From positions 87,157-151,156 of the forward strand of contig NZ_NJGY01000005.1 in NCBI RefSeq assembly GCF_002250505.1: DNA of 64,000 nucleotides. The letters are read 5' to 3'. Below the pieces are notes generated by a model that did not search any database, had not been told where the DNA came from, and saw only the letters and a program-made list of their open reading frames with translations. Below, in pieces: positions 1 through 9,564 of the stretch; the first letter of the stretch is position 1; each line of letters opens with the position of its first letter. Position numbers and translations under genes: made by a program. The stretch is from Janthinobacterium sp. PC23-8. Its GTDB lineage: Bacteria > Pseudomonadota > Gammaproteobacteria > Burkholderiales > Burkholderiaceae_D.

Positions 1-743
1 CCGAGCGCCCGGCGCGCGCCACGCCGCCGGCCGCCGCCAGGTCGCCCGCGCCATGGGACGATGAACCGGTCCCGGTACCGGTCCCGGTCCCGGCGCCAGC
101 CGTGCTTGTGATGGACACGCCTGCGCCCGCGCGTCAGGCGCCGCCGCAAGCCGAGCCCGATGACGAGTTGCCGCCGTGGGTCACCGAATTTTCCGACGAC
201 AGCGCCTCGGCCGCCGTGCAAAGCGCACCGGCCCAGGCCAGCTGCGAGCAGCCTGCGGTAGTGATGCCGCAGCGCGCGCCCAGGCAGGCCGCGCCCAGCG
301 CGCCGTATGTGATCACGCCCGTGCCGGGCCTGGACTGGGACGGCAACTGGCCGGCCGTGGCGGCCGTGCTGCCGCTGCGCGGCGTGGCCCAGCAGCTGGC
401 CGTGCAGGCCGAGCTGATCGAATGCCTGCACGATGGCGACAGCACCACGTTTCGCCTGCGCGTGCCGATCGATACCTGGCGCAGTCCTGCCAACGTGGAA
501 AAACTGGCGGCGGCGCTGGCCGAGCGCTTTGGCCGCAAAGTCCATGTCGATACGGAACTGGGCGCCGTCTGGTACACGGCCAGCGCCGAAGCGCAGGCGC
601 ACCGCGAAGCGTGCCAGCGGCAAGCTGAAGAAACGATTGAAACCGACCCCTTTGTGCTCGATATGAAGCGTGCCTTCGACGCCTTCGTGGTACCGGGGAC
701 GATTACACCCGCACCGGCCGGCACGGCGCCGACCTTGCATTGA
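1..743 (+). CDS. dnaX: DNA polymerase III subunit gamma/tau, 3' part only
   Basis: The frame is open from the window edge, so the AAA+ clamp-loader domains lie outside. What remains is a proline/alanine-rich linker, including a PV-dipeptide run coded by CCGGTC-like repeats near 66-98, and then a compact C-terminal domain ending in TAPTLH. In the family, this tau-specific end binds the polymerase alpha subunit and the DnaB helicase, joining leading and lagging strand synthesis. The identification rests on the domain's position and composition and on the classical dnaX-ybaB-recR order downstream. A methionine at 102 is internal and not the true start. The short, AT-rich gap before ybaB suggests co-transcription. 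Confidence 0.85.
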   Translation, partial: ERPARATPPAAARSPAPWDDEPVPVPVPVPAPAVLVMDTPAPARQAPPQAEPDDELPPWVTEFSDDSASAAVQSAPAQASCEQPAVVMPQRAPRQAAPSAPYVITPVPGLDWDGNWPAVAAVLPLRGVAQQLAVQAELIECLHDGDSTTFRLRVPIDTWRSPANVEKLAAALAERFGRKVHVDTELGAVWYTASAEAQAHREACQRQAEETIETDPFVLDMKRAFDAFVVPGTITPAPAGTAPTLH

Positions 744-775
744 TTAACTTAATTAAATAATACGGAGCATTTCTC

Positions 776-1102
776 ATGATGAAAAATCAACTGGCTGGCC
801 TGATGAAGCAGGCGCAAGCAATGCAGGACAATATGAAAAAAGCCCAGGAACAACTGGCGCTGGTGGAAGTGGAAGGCCAGTCCGGCGCCGGTCTGGTGAA
901 AATCGTGATGAGCTGCAAGAACGACGTCAAGCGCGTGTCGATCGACCCGTCGCTGCTGGCCGACGACAAGGACATGCTGGAAGACCTGGTGGCCGCCGCC
1001 TTCAACGACGCCGTGCGCAAGGCTGAAGCGACCTCTGCCGAGAAAATGGCAGGCCTGACCGGCGGCATGAACCTGCCAGCCGGCTTCAAAATGCCATTCT
1101 GA
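776..1102 (+). CDS. ybaB: YbaB/EbfC family nucleoid-associated protein
   Basis: A 108-residue protein of the usual family length, with the typical N-terminal amphipathic helix ([19 protein letters not shown]), a central beta region ([14 protein letters not shown]) and a methionine/glycine-rich tail. Members are dimeric DNA-binding proteins coating the nucleoid. The ybaB-recR pairing is very widely conserved and points to a role linked to DNA repair. Two adjacent ATG codons, 776 and 779, could start it. GGAG at 763-766 is compatible with both, with better spacing to the first. It lies 32 bases after dnaX and 47 bases before recR, so one transcription unit is likely. Confidence 0.93.
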   Translation: MMKNQLAGLMKQAQAMQDNMKKAQEQLALVEVEGQSGAGLVKIVMSCKNDVKRVSIDPSLLADDKDMLEDLVAAAFNDAVRKAEATSAEKMAGLTGGMNLPAGFKMPF

Positions 1103-1149
1103 TGACCAGCCGCATGCGCCCGATCATTGCGGCCGGAGTGGTGTAATCC

Positions 1150-1740
1150 ATGTCCAAGTCGCTGGAATTTCTGACCGAGGCGCTGCGGCGCCTGCCCGGC
1201 GTCGGCCCCAAGTCGGCGCAACGGATGGCGTTTCATTTGTTGCAGCACGACCGGGAAGGCGCGTCCATGCTGTCGCGCGCCCTGTTCCAGGCCGTCGATG
1301 CGGTGCATCACTGCGCCCTGTGCAATACCTTTACCGAACATGAGATCTGCGAAAATTGTCTCGACGAGGCGCGCGACAAGCGCCTGCTGTGCGTGGTGGA
1401 AACCCCCGCCGACCAGTTGATGATCGAGCAGACACTGACCTACAAGGGCCTGTATTTCGTGCTGATGGGGCGCTTGTCGCCCTTGGACGGGATCGGCCCG
1501 AAAGATATCCATCTTGAAAAATTACTGGGCCGCGCCAACGACGGCGTGGTCACCGAAGTGGTGCTGGCCACCAACTTCACCAATGAAGGCGAAGCGACCG
1601 CCCATTACATCAGCGAAATGCTCAAGGCCCGTGGCCTGCGCGTGAGCCGCCTGGCACGCGGCGTGCCGGTGGGCGGCGAACTGGAATACGTCGACGCGGG
1701 CACGATTGCCCGCGCGATGCTCGACCGCAGGGCGACATAA
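1150..1740 (+). CDS. recR: Recombination mediator protein RecR
   Basis: A 196-residue protein, close to the 198-201 usual for RecR. It shows the N-terminal helix-hairpin-helix ([20 protein letters not shown]), a four-cysteine zinc finger ([18 protein letters not shown]) near residues 54-72, a Toprim domain starting at [10 protein letters not shown], and the C-terminal [12 protein letters not shown] motif. RecR works with RecO, and in some species RecF, to load RecA at gapped single-stranded DNA. It is the third gene of the dnaX-ybaB-recR cluster, and the next gene begins three bases after its stop codon. Confidence 0.97.
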   Translation: MSKSLEFLTEALRRLPGVGPKSAQRMAFHLLQHDREGASMLSRALFQAVDAVHHCALCNTFTEHEICENCLDEARDKRLLCVVETPADQLMIEQTLTYKGLYFVLMGRLSPLDGIGPKDIHLEKLLGRANDGVVTEVVLATNFTNEGEATAHYISEMLKARGLRVSRLARGVPVGGELEYVDAGTIARAMLDRRAT

Positions 1741-1743
1741 CAC

Positions 1744-2961
1744 ATGGAAAAAACCACCTCCACGGGACCGTTGGCCGGCATCAAGGTGCTGGAACTGGGC
1801 ACCCTGATCGCAGGCCCTTTTTGTGCCCGCATGCTGGCCGAATTCGGCGCCGACGTGATCAAGATCGAGTCGCCCGACGGTGGCGACCCCATCCGTTCCT
1901 GGCGCGTGCTGAAAGACGGTACTTCGCTGTGGTGGTCGGTGCAGGCACGCAACAAGAAAAGCCTGACGCTGAACCTGAAGGCGCCCGAAGGGCGCGCCAT
2001 CGCCCGCCAGCTGGCGCTCGAAGCGGACATCATCATCGAGAATTACCGCCCCGGCGTGCTGGAAAAGTGGGAGCTCGGCTACGAACAACTCAAGCTGTTG
2101 AAGCCCTCCCTGATCATGGTGCGCCTGTCCGGCTTTGGCCAGACCGGCCCGATGAAAGACTTGCCCGGCTTTGGCGCCATCGGTGAATCGATGGGCGGGC
2201 TGCGCTATGTATCCGGCTTTGCCGACCGCCCGCCGGTGCGCGTGGGGGTGTCGATCGGCGACTCGGTGGCGGCGCTGCACGGCGTGATCGGCGCCATGAT
2301 GGCGCTGCGCCACCGCGACGTGACCGGCGGCAGGGACGGCGGCGAAGGGCAGATGGTCGACGTGGCCCTGTACGAGGCCGTGTTCAACATGATGGAGTCG
2401 CTGGTGCCCGAATACGACCAGGCCGGCGTGGTGCGCGAACGCACGGGCGGCTCCTTGCCCGGCATCGTGCCATCGAACACCTATACCACCGGCGATGGCG
2501 AGAATATCGTGATTGCCGGCAATGGCGACGCCATCTTCAAGCGTTTGATGCTGGCCATGGGCCGCATCGACATGGCTGGCGATGCGCAACTGGCGCGCAA
2601 CGACGGGCGCGTGGCGCGCACGCAGGAAATCGACGACGCCATCGGCGCCTGGTGCGCCACCCACACCATAGACAGCGCGCTGGCCGTCTTGATGGCGGCA
2701 GATGTGCCGGCCGGGAAGATTTATTCGGTGCGCGACATGATGAGCGACCCGCAATTTCTCGCGCGCGACATGTTCGAACAGCACCAGTTCGCCGACGGCA
2801 CCCCCGTCAAGCTGCCGGCGATCACGCCGAAGCTGTCCGCCACGCCGGGCAGGACGCAGTGGCTGGGGCCGAGCCTGGGCCAGCACAACGACGAGGTGCT
2901 GGCGTCGCTGGGGTTTGATGCGGCGGCAATTGCCAGGCTCAAGGCCGATGGGGTGGTGTGA
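1744..2961 (+). CDS. CaiB/BaiF (family III) CoA-transferase
   Basis: A 405-residue protein with the family III signature: the N-terminal GIKVLELGTLIAGPFCARML block with EFGADVIKIESPDGGDP after it, then the KKSLTLNLK and IENYRPGVLEKW motifs. The catalytic aspartate is expected in GQMVDVALYEAVF near residue 215. Such enzymes move CoA between carboxylic acids through an enzyme-bound anhydride or thioester, for example formyl-CoA:oxalate or succinyl-CoA:(R)-citramalate transferases. The true substrate cannot be told from sequence. Its start is three bases after recR, so it may be read from the dnaX operon, although the functions are unrelated. A strong hairpin follows its stop and probably ends the transcript. 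Confidence 0.88.
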   Translation: MEKTTSTGPLAGIKVLELGTLIAGPFCARMLAEFGADVIKIESPDGGDPIRSWRVLKDGTSLWWSVQARNKKSLTLNLKAPEGRAIARQLALEADIIIENYRPGVLEKWELGYEQLKLLKPSLIMVRLSGFGQTGPMKDLPGFGAIGESMGGLRYVSGFADRPPVRVGVSIGDSVAALHGVIGAMMALRHRDVTGGRDGGEGQMVDVALYEAVFNMMESLVPEYDQAGVVRERTGGSLPGIVPSNTYTTGDGENIVIAGNGDAIFKRLMLAMGRIDMAGDAQLARNDGRVARTQEIDDAIGAWCATHTIDSALAVLMAADVPAGKIYSVRDMMSDPQFLARDMFEQHQFADGTPVKLPAITPKLSATPGRTQWLGPSLGQHNDEVLASLGFDAAAIARLKADGVV

Positions 2962-2986
2962 CTTTATTTCAGCCTCGGACCTAAAG

Positions 2987-3022
2987 CTGGGGTCAGACCT
3001 GCCGGGTCTGACCCCAGATTTT
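2987..3022 (+). terminator. 13-bp stem hairpin followed by a short T run
   Basis: CTGGGGTCAGACC at 2987-2999 pairs perfectly with GGTCTGACCCCAG at 3005-3017 around the five-base loop TGCCG, followed by ATTTT. It sits between the CoA-transferase stop and the next gene and could end transcription. The same GGGGTCAGACC hairpin is, from general knowledge, common between genes in beta- and gammaproteobacterial genomes, so it may instead be a REP-like dispersed repeat. No second copy was seen in this window. Confidence 0.6.
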
Positions 3023-3055
3023 ACGTTGTGGTATTAACCGAGCTTAGGAACATCC

Positions 3056-4189
3056 GTGAATTTGCCCCCCCTGTGCGCCGTCTTCGCGCTAGCCGCGTCC
3101 CTGCTGCTGTCTGCCTGCGCCAGCATTCCCGCTGACGCCCCGATCACCAGCCTGCGCCTGATCGGCGAGCAGCGCATCGCCTTGAAGCAGCCGTTCAATG
3201 GCACCCTGGTCGGCGGCCTGTCCGGCATCGATTACGATGCCGCCAGCGGCGACTGGGTGCTGGAAAGCGATGACCGTTCGGAATTCAATCCGGCCCGTTT
3301 CTATCGCGCCAGCCTGAACTACGACAGCAAGCGTTTTTCCGGCGTGACGTTGAACAGCGTGCATTTTTTCCAGCAGGCCAGCGGCGGCAATTATCCGAAC
3401 CTGGCGCACGCCAAACTGGACCGTGGCGAGCAGGTACCCGATATCGAAACCATCCGCGTCGATCCGCTCGATGGCAGCCTCTGGTATGGCAGCGAAGGCA
3501 ACCGCAAGGTGGGGCTCGATCCCTTCGTGGCCCATGCCGGCCGCGACGGCCGCTTTATCGCCACCTTGCCGACGCCGCCCATGTTCAAGGTCAGCAAGGA
3601 AGAGCTTGGCTCGCGCAACAACATGAGCTTTGAAGGCCTGTCGTTTTCAGCCGACGGCAACAGCCTGTGGCTGGGCATGGAAGCGTCGCTGTACCAGGAT
3701 GGACCGCTGGCCACCCCAGAGCACGGTTCGGTGCTGCGCATCACGCAACTGAGCCGCGCCGGCCAGGTACTGGCGCAATATGCCTACGAGATCGAGTCGA
3801 TCGCATCGAAACCTGCGCCGGGGCGCAATGCGGACAATGGCGTGTCCGAAATCCTGGCCATCGACGAGCACCGCTTGCTGGTGCTCGAGCGTGCTGGCGT
3901 GGAAGATGCCGAGGGTGTGTACGTCAACCATGTACGCATCTATGAAATGGATGTCACCGGTGCCACCGATATCAAGGACTTGCCGGCGTTGAAGGGGGCC
4001 AATTACGTGCCGGCGCGCAAGCGTTTGTTGCTGGACCTGGAAAAGATCGGCTTGCCGCGCGTGGACAACCTGGAAGGGATGGCCTGGGGGCCGCGCCTGG
4101 ACCATGGCCGGCGCAGCCTGGTGCTGGTGTCGGACGATAATTTCAATACCCAGCAAGTCACGCAACTCCTCGTCTTCGAAGTCCAGTAA
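3056..4189 (+). CDS. Esterase-like activity of phytase family lipoprotein
   Basis: A 377-residue protein beginning with GTG, with AGGAA suitably placed upstream. Residues 1-22 form a lipoprotein signal ending in the lipobox LLSAC, so it is probably attached to the outer membrane. The rest matches the esterase-like phytase family (a beta-propeller domain): [22 protein letters not shown] at the front, [22 protein letters not shown] in the middle, [17 protein letters not shown] later, and [13 protein letters not shown] with [10 protein letters not shown] at the end. Known members are poorly characterised and may hydrolyse phosphate or other esters. Its last 32 bases overlap the end of the convergent c-di-GMP regulator gene. 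Confidence 0.82.
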   Translation: MNLPPLCAVFALAASLLLSACASIPADAPITSLRLIGEQRIALKQPFNGTLVGGLSGIDYDAASGDWVLESDDRSEFNPARFYRASLNYDSKRFSGVTLNSVHFFQQASGGNYPNLAHAKLDRGEQVPDIETIRVDPLDGSLWYGSEGNRKVGLDPFVAHAGRDGRFIATLPTPPMFKVSKEELGSRNNMSFEGLSFSADGNSLWLGMEASLYQDGPLATPEHGSVLRITQLSRAGQVLAQYAYEIESIASKPAPGRNADNGVSEILAIDEHRLLVLERAGVEDAEGVYVNHVRIYEMDVTGATDIKDLPALKGANYVPARKRLLLDLEKIGLPRVDNLEGMAWGPRLDHGRRSLVLVSDDNFNTQQVTQLLVFEVQ

Positions 4190-6320
4190 GGTCGAGCTTG
4201 CCGCCTGGCGGCGGCGCCTGCCGCTCCAGCATGGCCGTGATCGCATCGTGTGGCGACGGGTGGCCCAGAAAATAGCCCTGGGCCATGTCGCAGCCGTATT
4301 CTTCCAGCATCAGCAACTGCTCGTCCGTTTCCACGCCCTCGGCCACCACCACCATTTTCAAGCCGTGCGCCATGGCGATGATGGCGCGCGTGATGGCCGC
4401 GTTTTCCGCGTCCTGCGGCAGGCCGGCGATAAAGCTGCGGTCGATTTTCAAGGCCCGCACGTCGAAGCGTTTCAAGTAATTCATCGATGAGTAGCCGGTG
4501 CCGAAGTCGTCAATCGACAGGTAGACGCCGATGCCGCGCAGTTGCTCCAGGGTCACCATGGTGGCGCGCGCGTCGTCCATCAAGGTACCTTCCGTCAATT
4601 CCAGTTCCAGCAGGCGCGCGTCCAGGCCCGTGTCGGCCAGCGCCGAGAGCACGATCTGCATCAGGTTTTCATCCTTGAATTGCTTGGCCGACAGATTGAC
4701 CGCCATGCGGATGGCCTGCTGGCCGCCGCGCTGCCAGGCCTTGGCCTGGTTGCAGGCCGTGCGCAGCACCCATTCGCCGATCGGCACGATCAGCCCGGTT
4801 TCCTCGGCCAGCGGGATGAACTCGGTGGGCGAGATGATGCCCCGTTCCGGATGGCGCCAGCGCACCAGCGCTTCCACGCCGACGATCTGGGTGCTGGGCA
4901 CGTCGATCTGTGGCTGGTACAGCAAGTACAACTCGTTGTTGCGCAGCGCTTTCCTCAGTCCCACTTCCATCTTCACGTGGCTCATGATTTCCATGGTCAG
5001 CGAAGAACTGTAGAGCTTGGCGTTGTTCTTGCCGCAGTTTTTCGCGTGGTACATGGCCGTGTCGGCGTATTTGAGCAGCGAATTGCAGTCTTCGCCGTCC
5101 TCGGGATACAGCGAAATGCCGATGCTGGCGGTGACGAAAATTTCATGCGCGGCTATCATGAAGGGCCGGCGCATGGCTTCCTTGACCCGGTGCGCCACAT
5201 TGAGCGCGTCTTCCACCCGTTCCAGGTCGGGGATCAGGATGGTGAATTCGTCGCCACCGAGGCGCGCCAGGTTGCTGCCGCCCGGCTGGCCGTCGAGTTC
5301 ATGTTCGGCGCGCAGCACCAGGTCGCTGGGGCGGATGGTTTCGCGCAAGCGCTCGGAGACGATTTTCAGCAGATGGTCGCCGACGTCGTGGCCCAGGGTG
5401 TCGTTGACGCGCTTGAAGGCGTCGAGATCCATGAACAGCACGGCAAATTTCTTGTTGTGTTCTTTCGAACGCACCAGTTCGCGTTCCAGGGTTTCCAGAA
5501 AGGCTTGCCGGTTCGGGATGCCCGTCAGGCTGTCGCAGTAGGCCAGGCGCCGTATCTGTTCTTCCGTGCGCTTGCGTTCGCTGATATCGCGCACCAGGCC
5601 CAGCACTTCGTCCGGCCCGGTCGACACCAGCCGTGCTTCGAAGTGGCGCGTGCTGTCGGCGTGCGTGAGCGTGTAGTCGACCGAGCCGATATGCTGGGTG
5701 GCCAGCACCTTGTGCATCTGCTCGACCAGGCGCGCGGCTATCTCTGCCGGCAAGACTTCGCTGATATGGCTGCCGACGCAATTTTCTATGGAAAAGCCGG
5801 CGCTGGCGTCGTGGCCCTGTTCGTAGTCGAGATAATAACCGTCGCGGTTCAGGCGAAAGAAGGTGTCGGGAATCGCGGCCAGCACGGCGCGGTTATGCGC
5901 ATCGGCAATGCGCAGGCGGGCAATGGCGTCGCTGGCACGCAGCACGTATAACACGCGGTGCCCCAGAATCGGCCAGTTGATCGGCTTGGAAATGAAATCG
6001 GTGGCGCCCACTTCGTAGGCGTGCGTGACGGCCTCGATTTCGTCGCCGCCCGTGACCATGATGATGGGCACGGTGACGTTGCCTTCCTGGCGGCGGATTT
6101 CGCGGCACACGTCAAAGCCGTCCATGGCCGGCATGTCGACGTCGAGCATGACCAGATCCGGGCCCTTGAGCTTGTAGCTGGCCAGCGCCTGCACGCCGTC
6201 TTCGGCCTCGATCACGTCCAGGCCCACTTGCGTGAGCATTTGGCGCATCAGCATGCGCATCACGGGGTCGTCGTCGGCCACCAGTACCAGGCCGCGCTTG
6301 TTGGAAAGAGGCGCTGTCAT
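4158..6320 (-). CDS. Response regulator with REC-PAS-GGDEF-EAL domains
   Basis: A 720-residue protein. The receiver domain (about 12-130) has the DDD acidic triad and a phospho-acceptor aspartate in [12 protein letters not shown] near residue 58. A PAS domain (about 150-265) ends in the linker [18 protein letters not shown] diguanylate cyclase domain follows with an intact RLGGDEF motif near 352. An EAL phosphodiesterase domain has EALVRW near 480 and [16 protein letters not shown]. Both enzymatic motifs look intact, so it may make or break cyclic di-GMP according to phosphorylation. The gene starts one base after the stop of the hybrid kinase, strongly suggesting they form one operon and one phosphorelay. 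Confidence 0.93.
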   Translation of the reverse strand: MTAPLSNKRGLVLVADDDPVMRMLMRQMLTQVGLDVIEAEDGVQALASYKLKGPDLVMLDVDMPAMDGFDVCREIRRQEGNVTVPIIMVTGGDEIEAVTHAYEVGATDFISKPINWPILGHRVLYVLRASDAIARLRIADAHNRAVLAAIPDTFFRLNRDGYYLDYEQGHDASAGFSIENCVGSHISEVLPAEIAARLVEQMHKVLATQHIGSVDYTLTHADSTRHFEARLVSTGPDEVLGLVRDISERKRTEEQIRRLAYCDSLTGIPNRQAFLETLERELVRSKEHNKKFAVLFMDLDAFKRVNDTLGHDVGDHLLKIVSERLRETIRPSDLVLRAEHELDGQPGGSNLARLGGDEFTILIPDLERVEDALNVAHRVKEAMRRPFMIAAHEIFVTASIGISLYPEDGEDCNSLLKYADTAMYHAKNCGKNNAKLYSSSLTMEIMSHVKMEVGLRKALRNNELYLLYQPQIDVPSTQIVGVEALVRWRHPERGIISPTEFIPLAEETGLIVPIGEWVLRTACNQAKAWQRGGQQAIRMAVNLSAKQFKDENLMQIVLSALADTGLDARLLELELTEGTLMDDARATMVTLEQLRGIGVYLSIDDFGTGYSSMNYLKRFDVRALKIDRSFIAGLPQDAENAAITRAIIAMAHGLKMVVVAEGVETDEQLLMLEEYGCDMAQGYFLGHPSPHDAITAMLERQAPPPGGKLDLTGLRRRGVA

Positions 6321-6321
6321 G

Positions 6322-9180
6322 TCAATCTTCCTTCACGAGGAGGCGCTCCAGGGCGTCGCGCACCGCCAGGAATTGCTGGTCCATGGTGTGCAGCAGCCCG
6401 ATCGCGCCATCGGTGCTACCGGCGCGGCCCAGTTTTTCCATCTCCTTGCACTGCAGCGCCAGCGCATCGGCGCCGACGTTGGCGCTGCCGGACTTGAGGC
6501 TGTGCGCGATCTTGCGCATGGCCTCGGTATCGTGCGCGGCGATGGCCGTGCGCAAGCTGGCCAGCTGGCGTGGCGTGTCGGTCGTAAAGGCGTTGATGAC
6601 TTTTTCCAGCAAGGTATTTTCCACGCCGTCACCGCCCGCGCCCGACAGGGCGCGGATATTGTCCAGCGCCTGCCGGTTCAGTTCGTTCGAAGGTGCTGCC
6701 GACGCTGCCGCCGGAGTCAGGTTCGCCGCTTGCGGCCTGGCCGGCGGCGTGTCGATGGCCTCGTCCGCATGGTGCACGGTGGCCGCGCGCGGCAGGGCGA
6801 TCCAGCGCGCCAGCGTGCTGGCCAGTTCCTGCTGGGTAAAAGGCTTGCTCAGGTAGTCGTCCATGCCGGCCGCCAGGCACGCTTCGCGGTCGCCCTGCAG
6901 CGCGTTGGCGGTGATGGCCACGATGGGCAGCATGCGCGCGTGGCCGTGGTGCTGTTCGTGGCGGCGGATTTCCGCCGTGGCCGCAAAGCCATCCATGACC
7001 GGCATCTGGCAATCCATCAGCACCAGGTCGAAGTCCCCGGCCTGTGCCGCATGCAGCGCTTGCTCGCCATTGTGGACGCACACCACGTCCAGGCCCAGAC
7101 TGTCGAGCATGGCCAGCGCCACCTCGACATTGACCGGATTGTCCTCGGCCAGCAGCACGCGGCGCCGTTGGCGGCGGCTGGTTTGCCTCGGCGCATGTGG
7201 CGGATGGACGCGCAGGCTTTCGCTGGCGCGCGGCGGCGTGACGATGCAGTCGAACAGGTCGCATTCGCGCGCCGGCTTGATCAGCTGGAAGGCGACACCG
7301 GCTTCGCGCCGCTGGACCGGATCGGCCGCACCCCGTTCAGTGCTGAGCAACAACAGTTTCAGATCGGCCAGTTGCGGGTCGCTCTTGATGGTGGCGGCCA
7401 GCGCCAGGCCGCTGGTGCGCGGCAACTCCATGTCGAGCAGGGCGACGGTATAGGGCAAGCCGGCGTCCACGGCGGCGCGCAGCCGGGTCAAGCAGTCGCC
7501 GGCCGAACTGGCGCTGTCGCTGGCGATATGCCAGTTGGCCAGCTGGCGTTCGAGTACGGCGCGGGTAGCGGGTGTGTGGTCGACGATCAAGGCGCGTAAC
7601 CCTCGCGTAGTGTTCAGATTGAAAGATGGATCGTCACTGTCGACGCGCCGTTTATCGAAATTTACGTCGAACCAGAAGATGGAGCCTTGCGTTAGAGCAT
7701 TATCGACCCCGATAGTGCCGCCCATCAGCTCCACCAGCTGTTTCGATATTGTCAGGCCCAGGCCGGTGCCGCCATGCTTGCGCGTGGTCGAGCCATCGGC
7801 TTGCGAAAAGGAGTCGAAGATGCGCGAGCGTGCCTCGCTTGACACGCCGATGCCGGTGTCGTGCACCTCGAAGCGCAGGCCGACGCTGGGATTGTCCTCG
7901 CGGCATACTTCCACTTTGACCGTGACCTTGCCGGTTTCCGTAAACTTGATGGCGTTGCCCAGCAGGTTGACGATAATCTGGCGCAGACGGTTCGGGTCGC
8001 CGCAGATGGCGATCGGGATATCGTTGGCGATATCGAATTCCAGGCAGATATGCTTCGCTTGTGCCTGCGGCGCGAACACATGTTCGATATCGTCGAGCAG
8101 CTCGCGGAAATTGAAGCGGATATATTCGACGCTCAGTTTGCCCGCCTCGATCTTGGAAAAGTCGAGGATGTCGTTGATGATGACCAGTAAATTCTGCCCC
8201 GAGCGCTGCACCATGCTGGTGTAATGGCGCTGCTGTGGCGTGAGCTGGCTGGCCAGCAGCAACTCCGTCATGCCCAGCACGCCATTCATGGGGGTGCGGA
8301 TTTCATGGCTCATGGTGGCCAGGAACGCGCTTTTCGCCTGGCTGGCGGCCTCGGCTGCATCCTTGGCTTTTTCCAGCTGCTCGGTGCGCACGCCCACCTG
8401 GCGTTCGAGCTGGTCGCGGTAATTGGCCAGGGTGGCGTCGCGGCTGTCGATCTGCGCCAGCATGTCGTTGAAGCTGTCGATCAGCACGCCGAGCTCGTCG
8501 CTGCGCCGGTGGGCGATGCGGTGGCTGTAGGTCTGGCTGCTCGACACTTTTTTTGCTGTCTCGATCAGCTTGGTAATCGGTTCGGCGATCAGGCTCTTGA
8601 AGCGCCGCGCCAGTATCAGCGCCACCAGGAACGACAGCAAGGTAGCGCTGCTGATGGCGCCCAGGTGGCGCGCAATATCGCGCCACATCTGGTACAGATC
8701 GGTTTCGATCATGATGGCGCCGACCACCTGCTCGTGCTGCCACACCGGACGGTACAGCCGCATCGAACGGGCCAGCGCCACCCGCGCACCGGGCAGCACG
8801 GGCGCGTCGATCAGCTCGGCCAGGCGCTCCGGCGCCATCGCCTCGGCCGGCGCGCTGTCCAGGCGCGGATGCCCGGCGCGGTAGAGGGCAAAGATCTTGC
8901 CATGGCGGTCATACAGGGCCGCCTGCACGATCTCGTCGCGCGCCTGCAAGGCGGCCAGCATCTGCTGCGCCTGGCCCGTCTTGCCGGTCAACAGGGGGCC
9001 AGCCCCGGCCGCGCCGATCACGCCGGCCAGCGACAGCAACTGGCGGCTCTCGTCTTCCTTGTGGCTGATCACGGCGGTGGCGGCAAACGCCATGAACACC
9101 AGCAGCAAGGCGCTGCCGGAGGACAATACCGAAATCATGGTCAGTTTCTGGCTGATGCTGGCGCGTTGAAAGTTGAACAT
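6322..9180 (-). CDS. Hybrid sensor histidine kinase (HAMP-HisKA-HATPase-REC-REC-HPt)
   Basis: A BarA-like kinase of about 952 residues. A first membrane helix near residues 10-40 and a second near 170-195 flank a roughly 130-residue periplasmic sensor. HAMP, a coiled region, HisKA with [14 protein letters not shown] (His near 292), and the ATPase with the DTGIGV and GGTGLGL motifs follow. Then come a first receiver (LLDMELP), a second receiver with [12 protein letters not shown], and a C-terminal HPt domain with [12 protein letters not shown] chose ATG 9180 because GGAGG at 9193-9197 directly abuts the ATG at 9192, which leaves no spacing for that alternative. It is co-transcribed with the downstream REC-PAS-GGDEF-EAL gene, its probable phosphorelay output. 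Confidence 0.92.
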   Translation of the reverse strand: MFNFQRASISQKLTMISVLSSGSALLLVFMAFAATAVISHKEDESRQLLSLAGVIGAAGAGPLLTGKTGQAQQMLAALQARDEIVQAALYDRHGKIFALYRAGHPRLDSAPAEAMAPERLAELIDAPVLPGARVALARSMRLYRPVWQHEQVVGAIMIETDLYQMWRDIARHLGAISSATLLSFLVALILARRFKSLIAEPITKLIETAKKVSSSQTYSHRIAHRRSDELGVLIDSFNDMLAQIDSRDATLANYRDQLERQVGVRTEQLEKAKDAAEAASQAKSAFLATMSHEIRTPMNGVLGMTELLLASQLTPQQRHYTSMVQRSGQNLLVIINDILDFSKIEAGKLSVEYIRFNFRELLDDIEHVFAPQAQAKHICLEFDIANDIPIAICGDPNRLRQIIVNLLGNAIKFTETGKVTVKVEVCREDNPSVGLRFEVHDTGIGVSSEARSRIFDSFSQADGSTTRKHGGTGLGLTISKQLVELMGGTIGVDNALTQGSIFWFDVNFDKRRVDSDDPSFNLNTTRGLRALIVDHTPATRAVLERQLANWHIASDSASSAGDCLTRLRAAVDAGLPYTVALLDMELPRTSGLALAATIKSDPQLADLKLLLLSTERGAADPVQRREAGVAFQLIKPARECDLFDCIVTPPRASESLRVHPPHAPRQTSRRQRRRVLLAEDNPVNVEVALAMLDSLGLDVVCVHNGEQALHAAQAGDFDLVLMDCQMPVMDGFAATAEIRRHEQHHGHARMLPIVAITANALQGDREACLAAGMDDYLSKPFTQQELASTLARWIALPRAATVHHADEAIDTPPARPQAANLTPAAASAAPSNELNRQALDNIRALSGAGGDGVENTLLEKVINAFTTDTPRQLASLRTAIAAHDTEAMRKIAHSLKSGSANVGADALALQCKEMEKLGRAGSTDGAIGLLHTMDQQFLAVRDALERLLVKED

Positions 9181-9315
9181 GGGGACGGACATCCTCCGGG
9201 GTAATTATTGCTATTCTTTAATTAATTCCCATAGGAAAAATATAAGCGTGATGACGGAGCATCATGTTGATGTGAGTCTAAGTATGGGAAAGGTGGCCGG
9301 GGGGCGGGCAAGCCA

Positions 9316-9345
9316 AAAGAAAAGGCCAGTCTGGAACGACTGGCC
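9316..9345 (-). terminator. Rho-independent terminator of cstA-ybdD
   Basis: On the minus strand GGCCAGTC, six loop bases and GACTGGCC form a perfect 8-bp stem (9324-9331 with 9338-9345), followed by TTTTCTTTT. It lies 18 bases after the ybdD stop. Confidence 0.85.
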
Positions 9346-9363
9346 TCGATCAATACTGCTACA

Positions 9364-9564
9364 TCAGCAACAACCACCACGCTTGCCAGCGCCACCGTAG
9401 CGCGCTTCCTGGCGTTCGCGGAAGAATTCCTCGTACGTCATCATCGGCTCGCCGGGATGGGTCACTTCCCGGTGCGCCACGTAGGTATCGTACTCGGGCA
9501 GGCCGCACATCAGCCGCATGCTTTGCCCCAGATAGCGGCCCGCCTTGAGGATTTCATCGATCAT
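9364..9564 (-). CDS. ybdD: YbdD/YjiX family small protein
   Basis: A 66-residue protein with the family core of an amphipathic helix, YLGQSMRLMCGLPEYDTYVAH, then HPGEPMMTYEEFFRERQEARYG, and a short Gly/Cys tail. Members are nearly always encoded directly after CstA-type transporters and are thought to assist them, with unknown mechanism. Its start overlaps the cstA stop by one base (TGATG), so translation is coupled. A terminator follows immediately. Confidence 0.92.
   Translation of the reverse strand: MIDEILKAGRYLGQSMRLMCGLPEYDTYVAHREVTHPGEPMMTYEEFFRERQEARYGGAGKRGGCC

Noticed and set aside
4542-5951. A 469-codon plus-strand frame opposite the REC-PAS-GGDEF-EAL gene
   Set aside because: The real gene has four intact domains on the minus strand; the opposite frame has none.
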